Positions 45,190 through 54,373 are shown, counted from the stretch's first letter. The stretch: 64,000 nucleotides of DNA from Candidatus Aalborgicola bjergmarkensis (GCA_016708725.1 JADJFE010000017.1:1-64000); one strand, 5' to 3'. Program-made: numbers and translations. Notes: a model not told the origin generated them from the letters alone.

Positions 45190-46428
45190 ATGCTGACCGA
45201 TGCCCAATGCCGAAATGCCACGTGTTCCCCGGACAAGAAGCGTGCACGCTTTTTTGATGCGGCGGGCCTGTACCTGGAGGTATCCCCGGCTGGTTCAAAG
45301 CGCTGGTTCTGGAAAACCTACGCTGACGGCAAAGAAGGCCGCATGGCTTTTGGCAGCTATCCAGACGTGACCCTGACGGCAGCAAGGAAAGCACGGGATG
45401 CTGCAAAGCTGCAAAAGGCCGACGGCATCAACCCAGTGCAGGCCCGCAAGGTTGAAAAGCTGCGATCAACCACACCAGATGCTGACACATTCAAAGTCAC
45501 GGCGCTGGAGTGGTATGCACTCAAGCGGGATAGCTGGAGCAATCACTACGCCATCCGGGAAAAGCGCAACCTGGAGAAAGACCTGTTCCCCTTTCTTGGT
45601 GCGCGGCGTATCGGCGACATTGAAGCAATCGAGTTGCTGGCAACGGTGCGCAGGGTAGAGGAGCGCGGCGCGTTGGATGTTGCCCATAGGGTATTGACCA
45701 CGGCGGGGCAAGTCTGGCGCTATGCAGTGGCGACAGGCAGGTGCCAGCGGGACGTGAGCGCGGATATTCGCGGCGCATTGAAGCCACACCACGGCAAACA
45801 CTTTACAGCCATTACCGACCCGGTAAAGCTGGGCGAACTGATTCGGGCGATTCGTGGCTATCAAGGCGGGCCGATAGTACGGGCGGCGCTGCAACTGGCA
45901 CCGATCTTGTTCCAGCGACCTGGTGAACTGCGGGCGGCGGAATGGGCTGAGTTTGATCTTGACGCGGCAATGTGGACTATTCCAGCGGTACGCATGAAGC
46001 GCAGTGTGGACGGCAAACGCAACGGCGACCCACATCAAGTTCCACTACCCACGCAGGCCGTGGAAATACTGCGCAAGCTGCACCCAATCACAGGGCACAG
46101 TGCATTGTGCTTTTACGGTGAGCGCAGTCACGACCGACCAATCAGCGACAACACCTTACGGGCGGCGCTAGGTACGCTGGGCTATGGGCCGGATGTGCAA
46201 AGTGTTCACGGTTTCAGGGCGACGGCACGCACGCTATTGGCCGAGGAACTAGGCATTGATCCGCTGGTGATCGAGGCGCAATTGGCCCATGCGGTAAAGG
46301 ATGCCAACGGGCGGGCCTACAACCGCACGCAGTACATAAAACACCGTGCGACCATGATGCAGCAATGGGCCGACTACCTGGACAAGCTGGCAGCGGGCGG
46401 CGATGTGATCAAGTTCAAGGTGGCATAA
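45190..46428 (+). CDS. P4-type tyrosine integrase
   Basis: The 412-residue integrase has the DUF4102 N-terminal arm-binding domain (FFDAAGLYLEVSPAGSKRWF, GRMAFGSYPDVTLTAARKAR), a central core-binding domain and a catalytic domain with LFQRPGELRAAEW (Arg), VHGFRATARTLL (His-x-x-Arg), AQLAHAVKD (His) and RAYNRTQYIKHR (Tyr). AGGAGA precedes the ATG. It is unrelated to the island 1 integrase by sequence, so the two elements integrated independently. Confidence 0.95.
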   Translation: MLTDAQCRNATCSPDKKRARFFDAAGLYLEVSPAGSKRWFWKTYADGKEGRMAFGSYPDVTLTAARKARDAAKLQKADGINPVQARKVEKLRSTTPDADTFKVTALEWYALKRDSWSNHYAIREKRNLEKDLFPFLGARRIGDIEAIELLATVRRVEERGALDVAHRVLTTAGQVWRYAVATGRCQRDVSADIRGALKPHHGKHFTAITDPVKLGELIRAIRGYQGGPIVRAALQLAPILFQRPGELRAAEWAEFDLDAAMWTIPAVRMKRSVDGKRNGDPHQVPLPTQAVEILRKLHPITGHSALCFYGERSHDRPISDNTLRAALGTLGYGPDVQSVHGFRATARTLLAEELGIDPLVIEAQLAHAVKDANGRAYNRTQYIKHRATMMQQWADYLDKLAAGGDVIKFKVA

Positions 46429-46551
46429 CCAACGCAAGTACGACAAGGGACAGGTTGCGCCAGTTGTGTACAATCCGCGCACCGGATAAATTGGGCAGTC
46501 GCCCAGAAGAAGAGTAGCGGGCATGTACGATGCTTTGCCACGCCTATACAC

Positions 46552-46577
46552 AAACCACCCTTTGAGGTGGTTTTTTT
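46552..46577 (+). terminator. Intrinsic terminator 1 of 3
   Basis: AAACCACC pairs with GGTGGTTT across a 6-base loop and runs into a T tract. Confidence 0.85.
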
Positions 46578-46640
46578 ACGTCCATACTTTCCTGGAGGTA
46601 ATTCCTACCTAAGAACCACGTCAACTTAACCTACCACTGA

Positions 46641-46664
46641 ACCGCCCACCGAGGCGGTTTTTTC
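46641..46664 (+). terminator. Intrinsic terminator 2 of 3
   Basis: AACCGCC pairs with GGCGGTT, followed by TTTT. It lies 64 bp after terminator 1. Confidence 0.82.
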
Positions 46665-46671
46665 ATTTGTG

Positions 46672-46708
46672 GCTCGCCAAGGCAAAGGTCTGGCGGGCCT
46701 TTTTTTTG
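46672..46708 (+). terminator. Intrinsic terminator 3 of 3
   Basis: GGCTCGCCA pairs with TGGCGGGCC (one wobble), followed by eight T. It ends 10 bp before the alpA-like gene. Confidence 0.8.
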
Positions 46709-46718
46709 AACAAGCAAT

Positions 46719-46979
46719 ATGCAAATGTTGAGAATGCCAGCCGTCAAGGCTACAACGGGGCACAAGTCCCACGCATCAATTTACACAGCCGTCAATGAGG
46801 GATTGTTCACGCAACCCGTACAAATCGGACAGCGGGCGGTAGGCTGGCCCAGTACCGAGGTGCTGGCCATCTGCACAGCGCGAGTTGCTGGTGCGACTAC
46901 CGATCAACTCAGGACGTTGGTGAACCAGCTACACGAGAAGCGCAAAGCTGACTTTGCGGCACTGGGGTTGAACCAATGA
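46719..46979 (+). CDS. AlpA-family regulator of the second element
   Basis: The 86-residue product contains KATTGHKSHASIYTAVNEGL followed by FTQPVQIGQRAVGWPSTEVL and AICTARVAGATTDQLRTLVN, the AlpA/prophage regulator pattern. It probably activates excision or replication genes. The stop overlaps the next start (ATGA). It lies right after three stacked terminators, so its transcription must either start between them or depend on antitermination. Confidence 0.82.
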   Translation: MQMLRMPAVKATTGHKSHASIYTAVNEGLFTQPVQIGQRAVGWPSTEVLAICTARVAGATTDQLRTLVNQLHEKRKADFAALGLNQ

Positions 46980-47254
46980 CACACACCGAAGAAGTAGAGC
47001 ACATGGCCATGGCCGACAAGCTGCACACACTGAAACGCACAGCCACCAAATGCGGCCACAAGCTGCATACAGCCAGTAAAGGCTTCTTGTTGCGCACGGC
47101 CACCACAACGTTTCACATGATGGACGTGGAGGCCGTCGAAAGAGTCCTGACCAGGCTGAAACGCAAACCGAATCCCACTACCAAAACAATAGCCGCAAGC
47201 GCACAGGCAATAAGCCTTGCAAGCGTTTTCAATATCAAAGGAAACAATCAATGA
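46976..47254 (+). CDS. Hypothetical protein
   Basis: The 92-residue basic protein (MTHTEEVEHMAMADKLHTLK) overlaps alpA by 4 bp. It contains TATTTFHMMDVEAVERVLTR and LKRKPNPTTKTI. No family is recognised; it is probably translationally coupled to alpA. Confidence 0.55.
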   Translation: MTHTEEVEHMAMADKLHTLKRTATKCGHKLHTASKGFLLRTATTTFHMMDVEAVERVLTRLKRKPNPTTKTIAASAQAISLASVFNIKGNNQ

Positions 47255-47487
47255 CCACCAACGCAAACGGGGTAGTCGCCATCAACGACTACCCCGCCAA
47301 AAACACTCTCAATCACGCCGACGATTTTAGCTCAGTATCAACTGGCGCTACAAGTCAGATAGCGCATGCCGCACGCACCACATGCCATACAGCAGGTTTT
47401 CGTGACAATCACGAAATCAACACGGGTACCCGGAATTTGGGTACCCCTACGGGGCCGGGCCAGCAGCACGGTGATATAGTTGCGCCA

Positions 47488-47631
47488 GGTGCTACTAACA
47501 CCATAGATACAGCGGTTGCAACCTTCGCCGAAAAGAAGGTTTTTTCACGTCCCGAATTTTTACCGAGTTTGGGGCTGGGAGTGGTGGAACCGCAAGGCCA
47601 CCAGCATGGCTGTATCCATGTTAGTAGCCCC
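47488..47631 (+). ncRNA. Structured leader resembling C4/P4-type antisense immunity RNA
   Basis: GCTACTAACA (47491-47500) and GATACAGC (47506-47513) are complementary to TGTTAGTAGC and GCTGTATC at 47609-47629. An intrinsic terminator (ACCTTC/GAAGGT followed by TTTTT, 47519-47545) lies between them. Complementary segments flanking a terminator upstream of replication genes are the hallmark of RNA-based immunity in P4-like satellites and of C4 RNAs in P1/P7. The family name is inferred from structure and context only. Confidence 0.5.
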
Positions 47632-47694
47632 AGTCCCACTCTCTGCCCTACTAAGTCAGTGAGTGGTTGTCAGTCTCGTACAGGAGCAAACCAA

Positions 47695-48225
47695 ATGGCA
47701 ACAGCCAACACCACCCCCACGCCCACATCGGGCAACACCCCAGACCATCTCGCGCTTTCTTTTGTCAAAGTCGAAAGCAAAGGGCCGCGCAACCAAAAAA
47801 TTACGCACTGGTTCGCTGTACCCCCCGAGAGCTACGTCACCGGCAACGCAACCGGCTACCGTGTAGCTGGCGAGTTCATGGCTTGGCTAAAAAATCAGCC
47901 CAGCAACTACATCACCGGGCTATGCGTCCGTGATGTGATGGCGGCGGCATTCAAGGCATTGGAAGAACCGTTCGCTCACGGAAAGCCTGATCGGCGTGGC
48001 GCGGCTGTATCTTTTTTGGATGCCATGGCCGACTTTCTGATGTTCGCGGCAAGTCACAGCAACCATGCCGTTTACCTGCCCGCCAGGGCGCAACGCTCAG
48101 AAGATTGGGCACGTGAGTCGGCGGAAATTGAACGTGAACGCAATCGTCAAATTGGAAAACGATTGGCAGTGGCCAGGGCAGCGAAACGCGAGGCGCGGAT
48201 GGCTGAAAGCGAGGTGTTGCAATGA
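47695..48225 (+). CDS. Hypothetical protein downstream of structured leader
   Basis: The ATG at 47695 has AGGAG 8 bases upstream and yields 176 residues with HLALSFVKVESKGPRNQKIT, HWFAVPPESYVTGNATGYRV and AVSFLDAMADFLMFAASHSN. The open frame extends back to 47251, but that part crosses an intrinsic terminator and inverted repeats, so I treat it as leader. The C terminus is a charged helix. The gene overlaps the DUF3102 gene by 4 bp. Its function is unknown. Confidence 0.65.
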   Translation: MATANTTPTPTSGNTPDHLALSFVKVESKGPRNQKITHWFAVPPESYVTGNATGYRVAGEFMAWLKNQPSNYITGLCVRDVMAAAFKALEEPFAHGKPDRRGAAVSFLDAMADFLMFAASHSNHAVYLPARAQRSEDWARESAEIERERNRQIGKRLAVARAAKREARMAESEVLQ

Positions 48226-48617
48226 ACACCAATCAAATCACCGTCGATCTTGCGAAGCAGATCAACGCACTACACACTCAGGCCAAAATCCATGCAACCA
48301 ATGCAGTGAGGTTAGCGACCAAAGCCGGGGAGCTACTGCTGAAGGTCAAGAGCGAGTTGCCTCATGGTCAATTCACGACATGGCTGGCAGAAAATTGCTC
48401 AGTATCAGAGCGGCAGGCACAGCGCTACATGGCCGGAGCTCAGGGCAAGGCCAGATTGCAAGTTCCCGTTGTCAAAACGGACATGATGTCCGATTTGCCG
48501 GATGCGACCAAAACGGACACCGTGACCGTTTTTCCTGTAGCCACTGAGTCAACACTTCCGCAGTTGACCTCTGAAATTACCATCAACGAGAGTGAGGCCA
48601 AAGCAAAACCGACATGA
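48222..48617 (+). CDS. DUF3102 family protein
   Basis: The 131-residue product (LAKQINALHTQAKIHATNAV, RLATKAGELLLKVKSELPHG, QFTTWLAENCSVSERQAQRY) matches DUF3102, a small helical family common in phages and satellites and often with HTH-like features. The C-terminal tail (KTDTVTVF) resembles the sequence found again at 54.4 kb in the ParB relic. It overlaps both neighbours by 4 bp. Confidence 0.8.
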   Translation: MNTNQITVDLAKQINALHTQAKIHATNAVRLATKAGELLLKVKSELPHGQFTTWLAENCSVSERQAQRYMAGAQGKARLQVPVVKTDMMSDLPDATKTDTVTVFPVATESTLPQLTSEITINESEAKAKPT

Positions 48618-49012
48618 TGTCGGTTTTAAGCATAGTCGATGCACCCTGTACAGTGATCGAAAACGACCACCAAAGCGCGGCAGCACCATATACAGCACCC
48701 GCACCACAGCTACACAAAAACATTGAATTGGCACGGGAGTTCGTACTCAATCATATTGAGTGCATAAATGTCGAAAGCGGGAACGAGCACCTTTATTCAT
48801 TTTTGGATGATGGCGAGCTCGAAGCTAACCCACTTCCAGGCGCTACGCTTGCCGAAATAGCCGCAAATCTTAGCGAGTTATTGCGCATGGCTTCCCTTCC
48901 TGCCCCAGTTGTGAGCGCCCACAAAGGAAATATAAGAGCCACATATCAGCGCAAAGGATTTGTGATGGTTGCACGTGTCTGCTTGGCTTTGCTTGGCGAG
49001 GTGGCACCATGA
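48614..49012 (+). CDS. Hypothetical protein
   Basis: The 132-residue product has AREFVLNHIECINVESGNEH, LYSFLDDGELEANPLPGATL and a hydrophobic C terminus (KGFVMVARVCLALLGEV). The start at 48614 gives ATG overlapping the previous stop region; the next in-frame ATG (48617) is equally possible. It overlaps the CHC2 gene by 4 bp. No family is recognised. Confidence 0.55.
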   Translation: MMSVLSIVDAPCTVIENDHQSAAAPYTAPAPQLHKNIELAREFVLNHIECINVESGNEHLYSFLDDGELEANPLPGATLAEIAANLSELLRMASLPAPVVSAHKGNIRATYQRKGFVMVARVCLALLGEVAP

Positions 49013-49482
49013 GTTACGACCACACCCTTAAACCAGACCCGCTGGAGTTCTACCAAGACACCGAGGGCTTGGTGCTCCAGCCAGGAAAAAAGCCATGGAG
49101 TCAAACAAGTTGCCGCTTCTGCAACAGCAAGGACAACCTTGCCATCAACGTTGACGATGGAGGCTTTCATTGCTGGGGATGCTTTGTCAACGGCGGCGAC
49201 GTTATCGACTACTACCGCCAAGCGCACGATGCCAGTTTCGAGGAAGCGTGTCGCGCTCTTGGATGCTGGGTTGAAAGCGGACCAAAACGCAATGCTAAGC
49301 GAGCAAAGCCAGTTGTAAACGCATTGCAGGCGCTTCATATCCTGCATTCTGAGTTGATGATTGGGTACATCGTTGTTTGCGACCTTCGTGCTGGGAAACA
49401 GCCGCCTGATTGCGACGTTGACCGTTTAGCTGTAGTGGTTAGCCGTGTAGGTGCGGTACTGGAGGCTTACCATGCCCAGTAG
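49009..49482 (+). CDS. CHC2 zinc-finger primase-like protein
   Basis: The 157-residue product carries a CHC2-type zinc ribbon (SCRFCNSKDNLAINVDDGGF, HCWGCFVNGGDVIDYYRQA; Cys 35, 38, 55, 58), as in the N terminus of DnaG-type primases. The toprim catalytic domain is absent, so it may recruit or position a primase, or be a truncated one. It overlaps the helicase gene by 11 bp. Confidence 0.82.
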   Translation: MSYDHTLKPDPLEFYQDTEGLVLQPGKKPWSQTSCRFCNSKDNLAINVDDGGFHCWGCFVNGGDVIDYYRQAHDASFEEACRALGCWVESGPKRNAKRAKPVVNALQALHILHSELMIGYIVVCDLRAGKQPPDCDVDRLAVVVSRVGAVLEAYHAQ

Positions 49483-50827
49483 TAACAAAGACAATTACAA
49501 GGCGTTTGCCTCAAAGCTAGACGAGGCGATCAAGGCACGCAATTCTCAGGGCGCAACCTACACCAACGAGCCGCCCCCGCACTTTGCCGACATTCCGCTG
49601 ATTGGCGGGTCCACGGCAGCTCAAATCAACGAGAAGGCCGTGATATTGACGTGCGGGGCCAGTCTGACACCTGAGCCGGTGCAATGGCTTTGGACACACT
49701 GGTTAGCTCTTGGGAAGTTTCACTTACTGGCAGGAGCGCCAGGCCAAGGGAAAACGACGATTGCAATGGCGATGGCGGCGACCATCACTATCGGGGGCCG
49801 CTGGCCTGATGGCTCCCGCTGCGACGCTGGCAACGTGCTTATCTGGTCCGGCGAGGACGACTACAAGGATACGCTACTCCCGCGCTTAATCGGCGCAGGA
49901 GCTAACCGTAACCGTGTGTTTTTCGTTGACGGCACACGCATAGGCAATGAAGTAAGGCCATTTGATCCTGCCAATGACACTCGCACGCTGCTGGAGGCCA
50001 TCAAGGCGATTGGCGGCGCGCGACTGATCGTGATCGACCCGGTATCGACAGCCATACAGGGCGACTCGCACAAAAACAGCGAGGTACGACGCGGATTACA
50101 GCCGCTGGTGGACTTAGCCGAAACCGTGGGCGCTGCTGTACTGGGTATCACCCACTTGTCGAAAGCAGGCCAGGGAATAGACCCAGCACAGCGTGTAATT
50201 GGCAGCATTGCATTCACCGCTGTGGCGCGTGTCGTGATGCTTGCGGCACGTGTCAAAGGCGCGGACGGCGACGACGATAAACGCATCCTTGCGCGTGGCA
50301 AGTCAAACATCGGGCCGGATAGCGGAGGGTTTGAGTACCACCTAGCCCAAGTCGAAGCCCTCCCTGGAATAGAAGCCAGCCGTGTCGAATGGGGAAATGC
50401 AGTTGAAGGTACGGCGCGGGAATTGTTGACAGATCCGTGTGCAGACTCTGATGGCGGCGACGAAGATCATGATGATGTGGTGGAAATGCTCAAGGCCGAA
50501 TTGACCGCAGATTGCTGGACTGATTCGGCGCTGGCAAGCAAGGCGCTGTTTGCCGCCGGATTCACCAAAAAGCAGATTTGGAAGGGTACAAAAAAACTAG
50601 GCGTGAAGCGCCACAAATCTGGCTTTGGGAAGGATTTTAAGGTTCACTGGAGACTGCCAGGCGGCGCTGGAAACGATGCCTACACAGATTCCTTTGCCAC
50701 TGATTCCCCCAGTGATTCCACAGATTCCCCTTTTCAAAAGAAGGAATCACTGGAATCTGTGGGAATTTGTGGGCAAGTGGAATCACTGGCAGCGACACAC
50801 GAAGGCGATTCTGGCGAATGCTGGTAA
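49472..50827 (+). CDS. RepA-like AAA helicase
   Basis: The 451-residue product matches RecA-fold hexameric helicases such as RSF1010 RepA: Walker A HLLAGAPGQGKTTIAMAMAA, followed by GNVLIWSGEDDYKDTLLPRL, Walker B GGARLIVIDPVSTAIQGDSH and LGITHLSKAGQGIDPAQRVI. The C terminus (FAAGFTKKQIWKGTKKLGVK) is DNA-binding-like. The ATG at 49472 follows GGAGG. With CHC2 and SSB it forms the replication module of element 2. Confidence 0.9.
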   Translation: MPSSNKDNYKAFASKLDEAIKARNSQGATYTNEPPPHFADIPLIGGSTAAQINEKAVILTCGASLTPEPVQWLWTHWLALGKFHLLAGAPGQGKTTIAMAMAATITIGGRWPDGSRCDAGNVLIWSGEDDYKDTLLPRLIGAGANRNRVFFVDGTRIGNEVRPFDPANDTRTLLEAIKAIGGARLIVIDPVSTAIQGDSHKNSEVRRGLQPLVDLAETVGAAVLGITHLSKAGQGIDPAQRVIGSIAFTAVARVVMLAARVKGADGDDDKRILARGKSNIGPDSGGFEYHLAQVEALPGIEASRVEWGNAVEGTARELLTDPCADSDGGDEDHDDVVEMLKAELTADCWTDSALASKALFAAGFTKKQIWKGTKKLGVKRHKSGFGKDFKVHWRLPGGAGNDAYTDSFATDSPSDSTDSPFQKKESLESVGICGQVESLAATHEGDSGECW

Positions 50828-50838
50828 GGAGCGAAATC

Positions 50839-51282
50839 ATGATCGAAACTCTCATCACCGGCAAACTCTACGGCGCACCCAAGCATGGCACCACTAAAAA
50901 TGGTGGCAGCTACGCAAACGCCAAAATCAAGGTGCCTACTGGCGATGGCGAAATGCTATTCGCCAGCATCATCTGTTTTTCCGATTCCGCAGTGCAGGCG
51001 CTTTGTGCGCTGACTGATGGCGATCCAGTTGCATGTGTAGGTACGCTCAAGGTGAGCACCTACGTATCCAAAACTGGCGATACCCGCGTCTCGCTGGACA
51101 TTACAGCCAGCAGGGTAATGACGCTCTACGAAGTCAAACGCAAGCGGGACAAGACCGAAGCGGGCGACCGTGGCAGCGCACCACAATATCCACGCACCCC
51201 ACGCAGGCAGGCACAGCCATCTGGCAGGCCAAACGATGAAGCGTGGCAGGCGATGGCGAATGGCGACCTGGAGGGCTTGTAA
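50839..51282 (+). CDS. Single-stranded DNA-binding protein-like
   Basis: The 147-residue product starts MIETLITGKLYGAPKHGTTK and has SSB OB-fold strands (SYANAKIKVPTGDGEMLFAS, DPVACVGTLKVSTYVSKTGD, TRVSLDITASRVMTLY). The C-terminal tail is proline- and arginine-rich and ends EAWQAMANGDLEGL rather than with the canonical acidic DDDIPF tip. AAGGAG precedes the ATG. It probably protects ssDNA during element replication. Confidence 0.85.
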   Translation: MIETLITGKLYGAPKHGTTKNGGSYANAKIKVPTGDGEMLFASIICFSDSAVQALCALTDGDPVACVGTLKVSTYVSKTGDTRVSLDITASRVMTLYEVKRKRDKTEAGDRGSAPQYPRTPRRQAQPSGRPNDEAWQAMANGDLEGL

Positions 51283-51726
51283 GTGGCACACATCACCGCA
51301 CAGCAAAAGGACGCAATAAACGCCCTGCGCTCTAAGGGCGTGTCTCACCGGCAGATTGCAAAGCAGCTCAACCTCAAACTGGGCACCGTCAAAACAATCA
51401 TTTACTCAGGCCGTCCACCATCCGCGCCAACGACCAGAACCAAGACTGGGCAATTCAAGACACGCTCACCAGCAGGCAGGAAACCGGCAGGTACAACGGC
51501 ACAGAGCGACAAAGCCAGGACCGCAGCTTGCAGGGAACGCAAGCGCGAGCGCCTGGTGCAACTGGCTGGCGACTTGCCCAATGCAAAAGATGCTGAACTC
51601 GCTGCAATGCTGGTGCTGGCCATCCGCACGGGCAGCACCAGCATGGTGAAGGGCATCGCCAGTGTGCTCTACACCAGGCACTGCGGCAATTCCGTTACCG
51701 TCACGGAATCAATACCAGGGGCATAG
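51283..51726 (+). CDS. Helix-turn-helix protein
   Basis: A GTG start at 51283 follows GGAGGG, giving 147 residues. The N terminus is a resolvase/homeodomain-like HTH (QQKDAINALRSKGVSHRQIA, KQLNLKLGTVKTIIYSG). A basic linker and a helical C terminus (ELAAMLVLAIRTGSTSMVKG) follow. It is probably a regulator of the element. It abuts the ssb stop. Confidence 0.65.
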   Translation: MAHITAQQKDAINALRSKGVSHRQIAKQLNLKLGTVKTIIYSGRPPSAPTTRTKTGQFKTRSPAGRKPAGTTAQSDKARTAACRERKRERLVQLAGDLPNAKDAELAAMLVLAIRTGSTSMVKGIASVLYTRHCGNSVTVTESIPGA

Positions 51727-51851
51727 CATGGGTGCATTTGAACGATCAAAAGGCCGACGTGGCCAGCAAAACAAAGGCCATAGCCGCTGGCCGCAAGGTC
51801 CATAGGTGGAGCCTGCCTTCACTGACAAACCAATCAATCAAAAGGAAATTT

Positions 51852-52040
51852 ATGTTTCAAGCAAAAACCGGGCAACCAATCCCCAAAGAAATCAAAGCTG
51901 CAATGCAGCAAGTTCGCAATTGCCAAATGATGTCGGTTGCCAACTATATGGCTGTCAATAATTTGGCGATCATGCCGCACAACCTGAGCAAAGAAAACCG
52001 TCAAACCTTGACGGCACTCCTTAAAAAAACCGTTAACTGA
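51852..52040 (+). CDS. Small hypothetical protein
   Basis: The ATG at 51852 follows AAAGGAA, giving 62 residues: MFQAKTGQPIPKEIKAAMQQ, VRNCQMMSVANYMAVNNLAI, MPHNLSKENRQTLTALLKKT. The helical, amphipathic composition resembles small phage regulators. Frame upstream to 51732 is less likely. It ends 11 bp before the split gene. Confidence 0.55.
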   Translation: MFQAKTGQPIPKEIKAAMQQVRNCQMMSVANYMAVNNLAIMPHNLSKENRQTLTALLKKTVN

Positions 52041-52635
52041 AAGCTAATTCCATGAAAACCATTTTCCAAAACGCTGACCACATTGCAGCAACTGCCCAGC
52101 TTGCCCAAATGCAACAGGCACACGCCGATGCCCTGGTGGAGGAGTCGCAACTGCTGGCGCAACTGAGCGACCAACCCGAGAGCAAGCCCAGCGCCCTAGA
52201 CCGCGCCAAGGCCATGCTTGGGGGCACTCCTGCACCGCGGCAAGACCGTGATGGCCAGTGCGCACGCCTTGCCACTTGCCGGGAAAACCTGGCATTGCTG
52301 GGTGAGGCTATTGGCGAGCAACGCGCCATCATGGCCGGGCTGGTGCAAGCACAGAGCGCCATTGTGAACAGCGAGGCAAAGCAAGCGCACATCAAGGCCG
52401 CGCAAGGCATCACAACCGCGCTGGCTGGCCTGCGTGATGCGATGGCTACAGAACAGAGGCTAAGGGCTGAAATCGAGGCTGCTGGCTATCAGTGCACCCT
52501 TGAACCGATGGTACGCCCTGAACTGAACTTCGATGATCCACAGGCGACGGTTAGCCGATTTGCCCGTGACGTTGCCACATTCCTGATGGTGAATGAATTG
52601 GCCGCTGCAAAGTCGGTGAATGTTCGCCTGCTGTG

Positions 52636-54083
52636 CACGGTAAATTTGTTCTCCGATCAGGCGTAGCCGGGAGCCGAATTTTTGGTCAGGCGAAGCAGAT
52701 CGAAGACACGGCGGGTGCGAAACGACAGGTCGCGCATCAACGAAGCGATTGTTTGAGTGGGCTTTTGGATCGACTTCAGCAAGCCGATAGCGAAGCGGCG
52801 TAGGAGAGTGATGTTTTCTGGGCCATTACCGGCACGGATACGGGAGCGATCCTCATCGTAGTTCCAGTCGATGATGTAATGAACACTCTCGATGCGCCAG
52901 TGGCCGCGATTGATGGCCAACAGTCGCTGGGGCGACGCTTCATTCGGCGGCCGACTGGTGACCCCCACGCGATCTCGTGGCTGGACTTGCCTGATTTCTT
53001 GTTGAACGCTTCACGCTCGATCATAAAGACTTGGCCCACGTGAGGAAAATCGAGGTAGTCATTGAGCGCCGTAGTGCACCAGATGCGCCGAGTCTCGATG
53101 CGGCCATGGTCGGGTGGTGTTATCTCGACAAAGTCCGCTGCCCCACGCTGCGCAAAAATAAGTGCGATGTCCTCCTCCAAAGTGGGCTGGTTACCCTTCA
53201 CGGTGAAATGGTAATGCCCTTTCTGCTCGACGATATACGTCGCGATGCTGCGCTGCGTCAGCAGGGCATCGGCTGTGACATCCTTGCCCGCAAGCGCGCA
53301 GTTTGCAAGCAAAGGAATGGCCATGCCGATCTCGTTGGTACGCTTGACTTCGTCGCTGCCCACTATAGGCAGACTGTCGACTTTTTTTGGGCGAAGCACG
53401 TCGCCGTTTCGTGCCCGATTGCGCTCAGGATATGCGTTTGGTTGCCATCTTCGTCAATGGCATTCTTCATTGTCTTGCCATCAATGGATATCCCTTGATC
53501 CGTGCCCCCCCAAGTTTGGTTCCATGCCGCCAGCGCGCGGTCCAGCGCACCGGCTTCAATGCGCACTAGGCAATCGCGAATGACAAACGTGCTCGGCACG
53601 CGATAGACGCCTTTCACACGGCGGCAACCAAACCGCGCCCGTGCTTTCGGTCCCAGCGCGTTGGCCCATTGCGCGATGGCACTGTAGCCGCGCATGCCGC
53701 ACAGAATCGCACCAGCCGCAATGGCCAGCACCACTGGCAAACGATGGCGTCGCCCTGCGCGCGTCGGGGATCGGGAATGTTCTTAAAGCAGTCGGGTAGT
53801 GAGCACATTTGCTTGGCAGTCAGCATGATCTTGGCCTCTCCTGTGAATTGTGATTCCTCCCGCCCCGCGATGAGTCAGACGTGAACGGGCTTGGGGGCGT
53901 CGGTTGCTTTGCTGCAACCGTTACGAGTTGTCTCGGGCGCAAGCCGATCCCGGCAACAGCTTTGCCGGATTAGCCTGTTTGCTCCAAGTCGCGCTTTATA
54001 CCAGTTGCGCCAGGACTAGTCCGGCTGTATTAACTAAACAGTTGATTTCTATCAATTTTTTGCGTTGGACAAATTTCACCCTG
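52636..54083 (-). mobile_element. ISAs1-family insertion sequence with 10 bp target duplication
   Basis: The 1448 bp element has related ends: CACGGTAAATTTGTTC on the left and CAGGGTGAAATTTGTCC on the right (read inward). It is flanked by an exact direct repeat GCCTGCTGTG at 52626-52635 and 54084-54093. The transposase inside is on the minus strand and broken. Confidence 0.88.
52657..53826 (-). pseudogene. ISAs1-family transposase, frameshifted
   Basis: This DDE transposase is split over frames: MLTAKQMCSLPDCFKNIPDP near the start, then AIAQWANALGPKARARFGCR and GISIDGKTMKNAIDEDGNQT, then VTADALLTQRSIATYIVEQK, and at the end LLAINRGHWRIESVHYIIDW and NYDEDRSRIRAGNGPENITL. The catalytic GISIDGKT and the HW.IE motif are recognisable. 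At least three frame changes prevent a full-length product. Confidence 0.88.
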
Positions 54084-54373
54084 GCCTGCTGTGTGCCACA
54101 GGTGTCAACCTGCCCGGCGATGTGCTAACCCTGCCGGGCATTGAGGCCGCCCCCCTGGTGCGGATTGGGCACGCTGAACAGACGCGCGACAAGCCCAGCC
54201 GGGCAACCCGCCCGGTGGTTACGTCTTACGGGCAGACGATGGCAACCGCCTTGAGCTAATCAGATAGGGGGGCGGTAACGTCTTTTGCACTTCGCAGGAC
54301 ATGGACCGGATGTTCCACTTCATTTGCACATCCGCGAAATGGGCTATTTTTTTTGGGGGCGGAATGAACAGCA

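Larger units (their letters stand above)
52052..54259 (+). pseudogene. Element-2 gene split by an ISAs1-family insertion
   Basis: The 5' part (52052-52635) encodes 195 native residues: FQNADHIAATAQLAQMQQAH, a coiled coil, and KSVNVRLLC at the junction. The insertion ends with a duplicated GCCTGCTGTG. Removing the IS and one copy of the duplication continues the same frame (ATGVNLPGDVLTLPGIEAAP ... SYGQTMATALS) to a stop at 54259, giving a 249-residue ancestral product. As written, the ORF ends 9 codons inside the IS. The function is not recognised; it is a coiled-coil protein of the element. Confidence 0.88.

Noticed and set aside
47251..47694. N-terminal extension of the 47695 gene
   Set aside because: It crosses an intrinsic terminator and complementary segments, while a good ribosome binding site stands before 47695.
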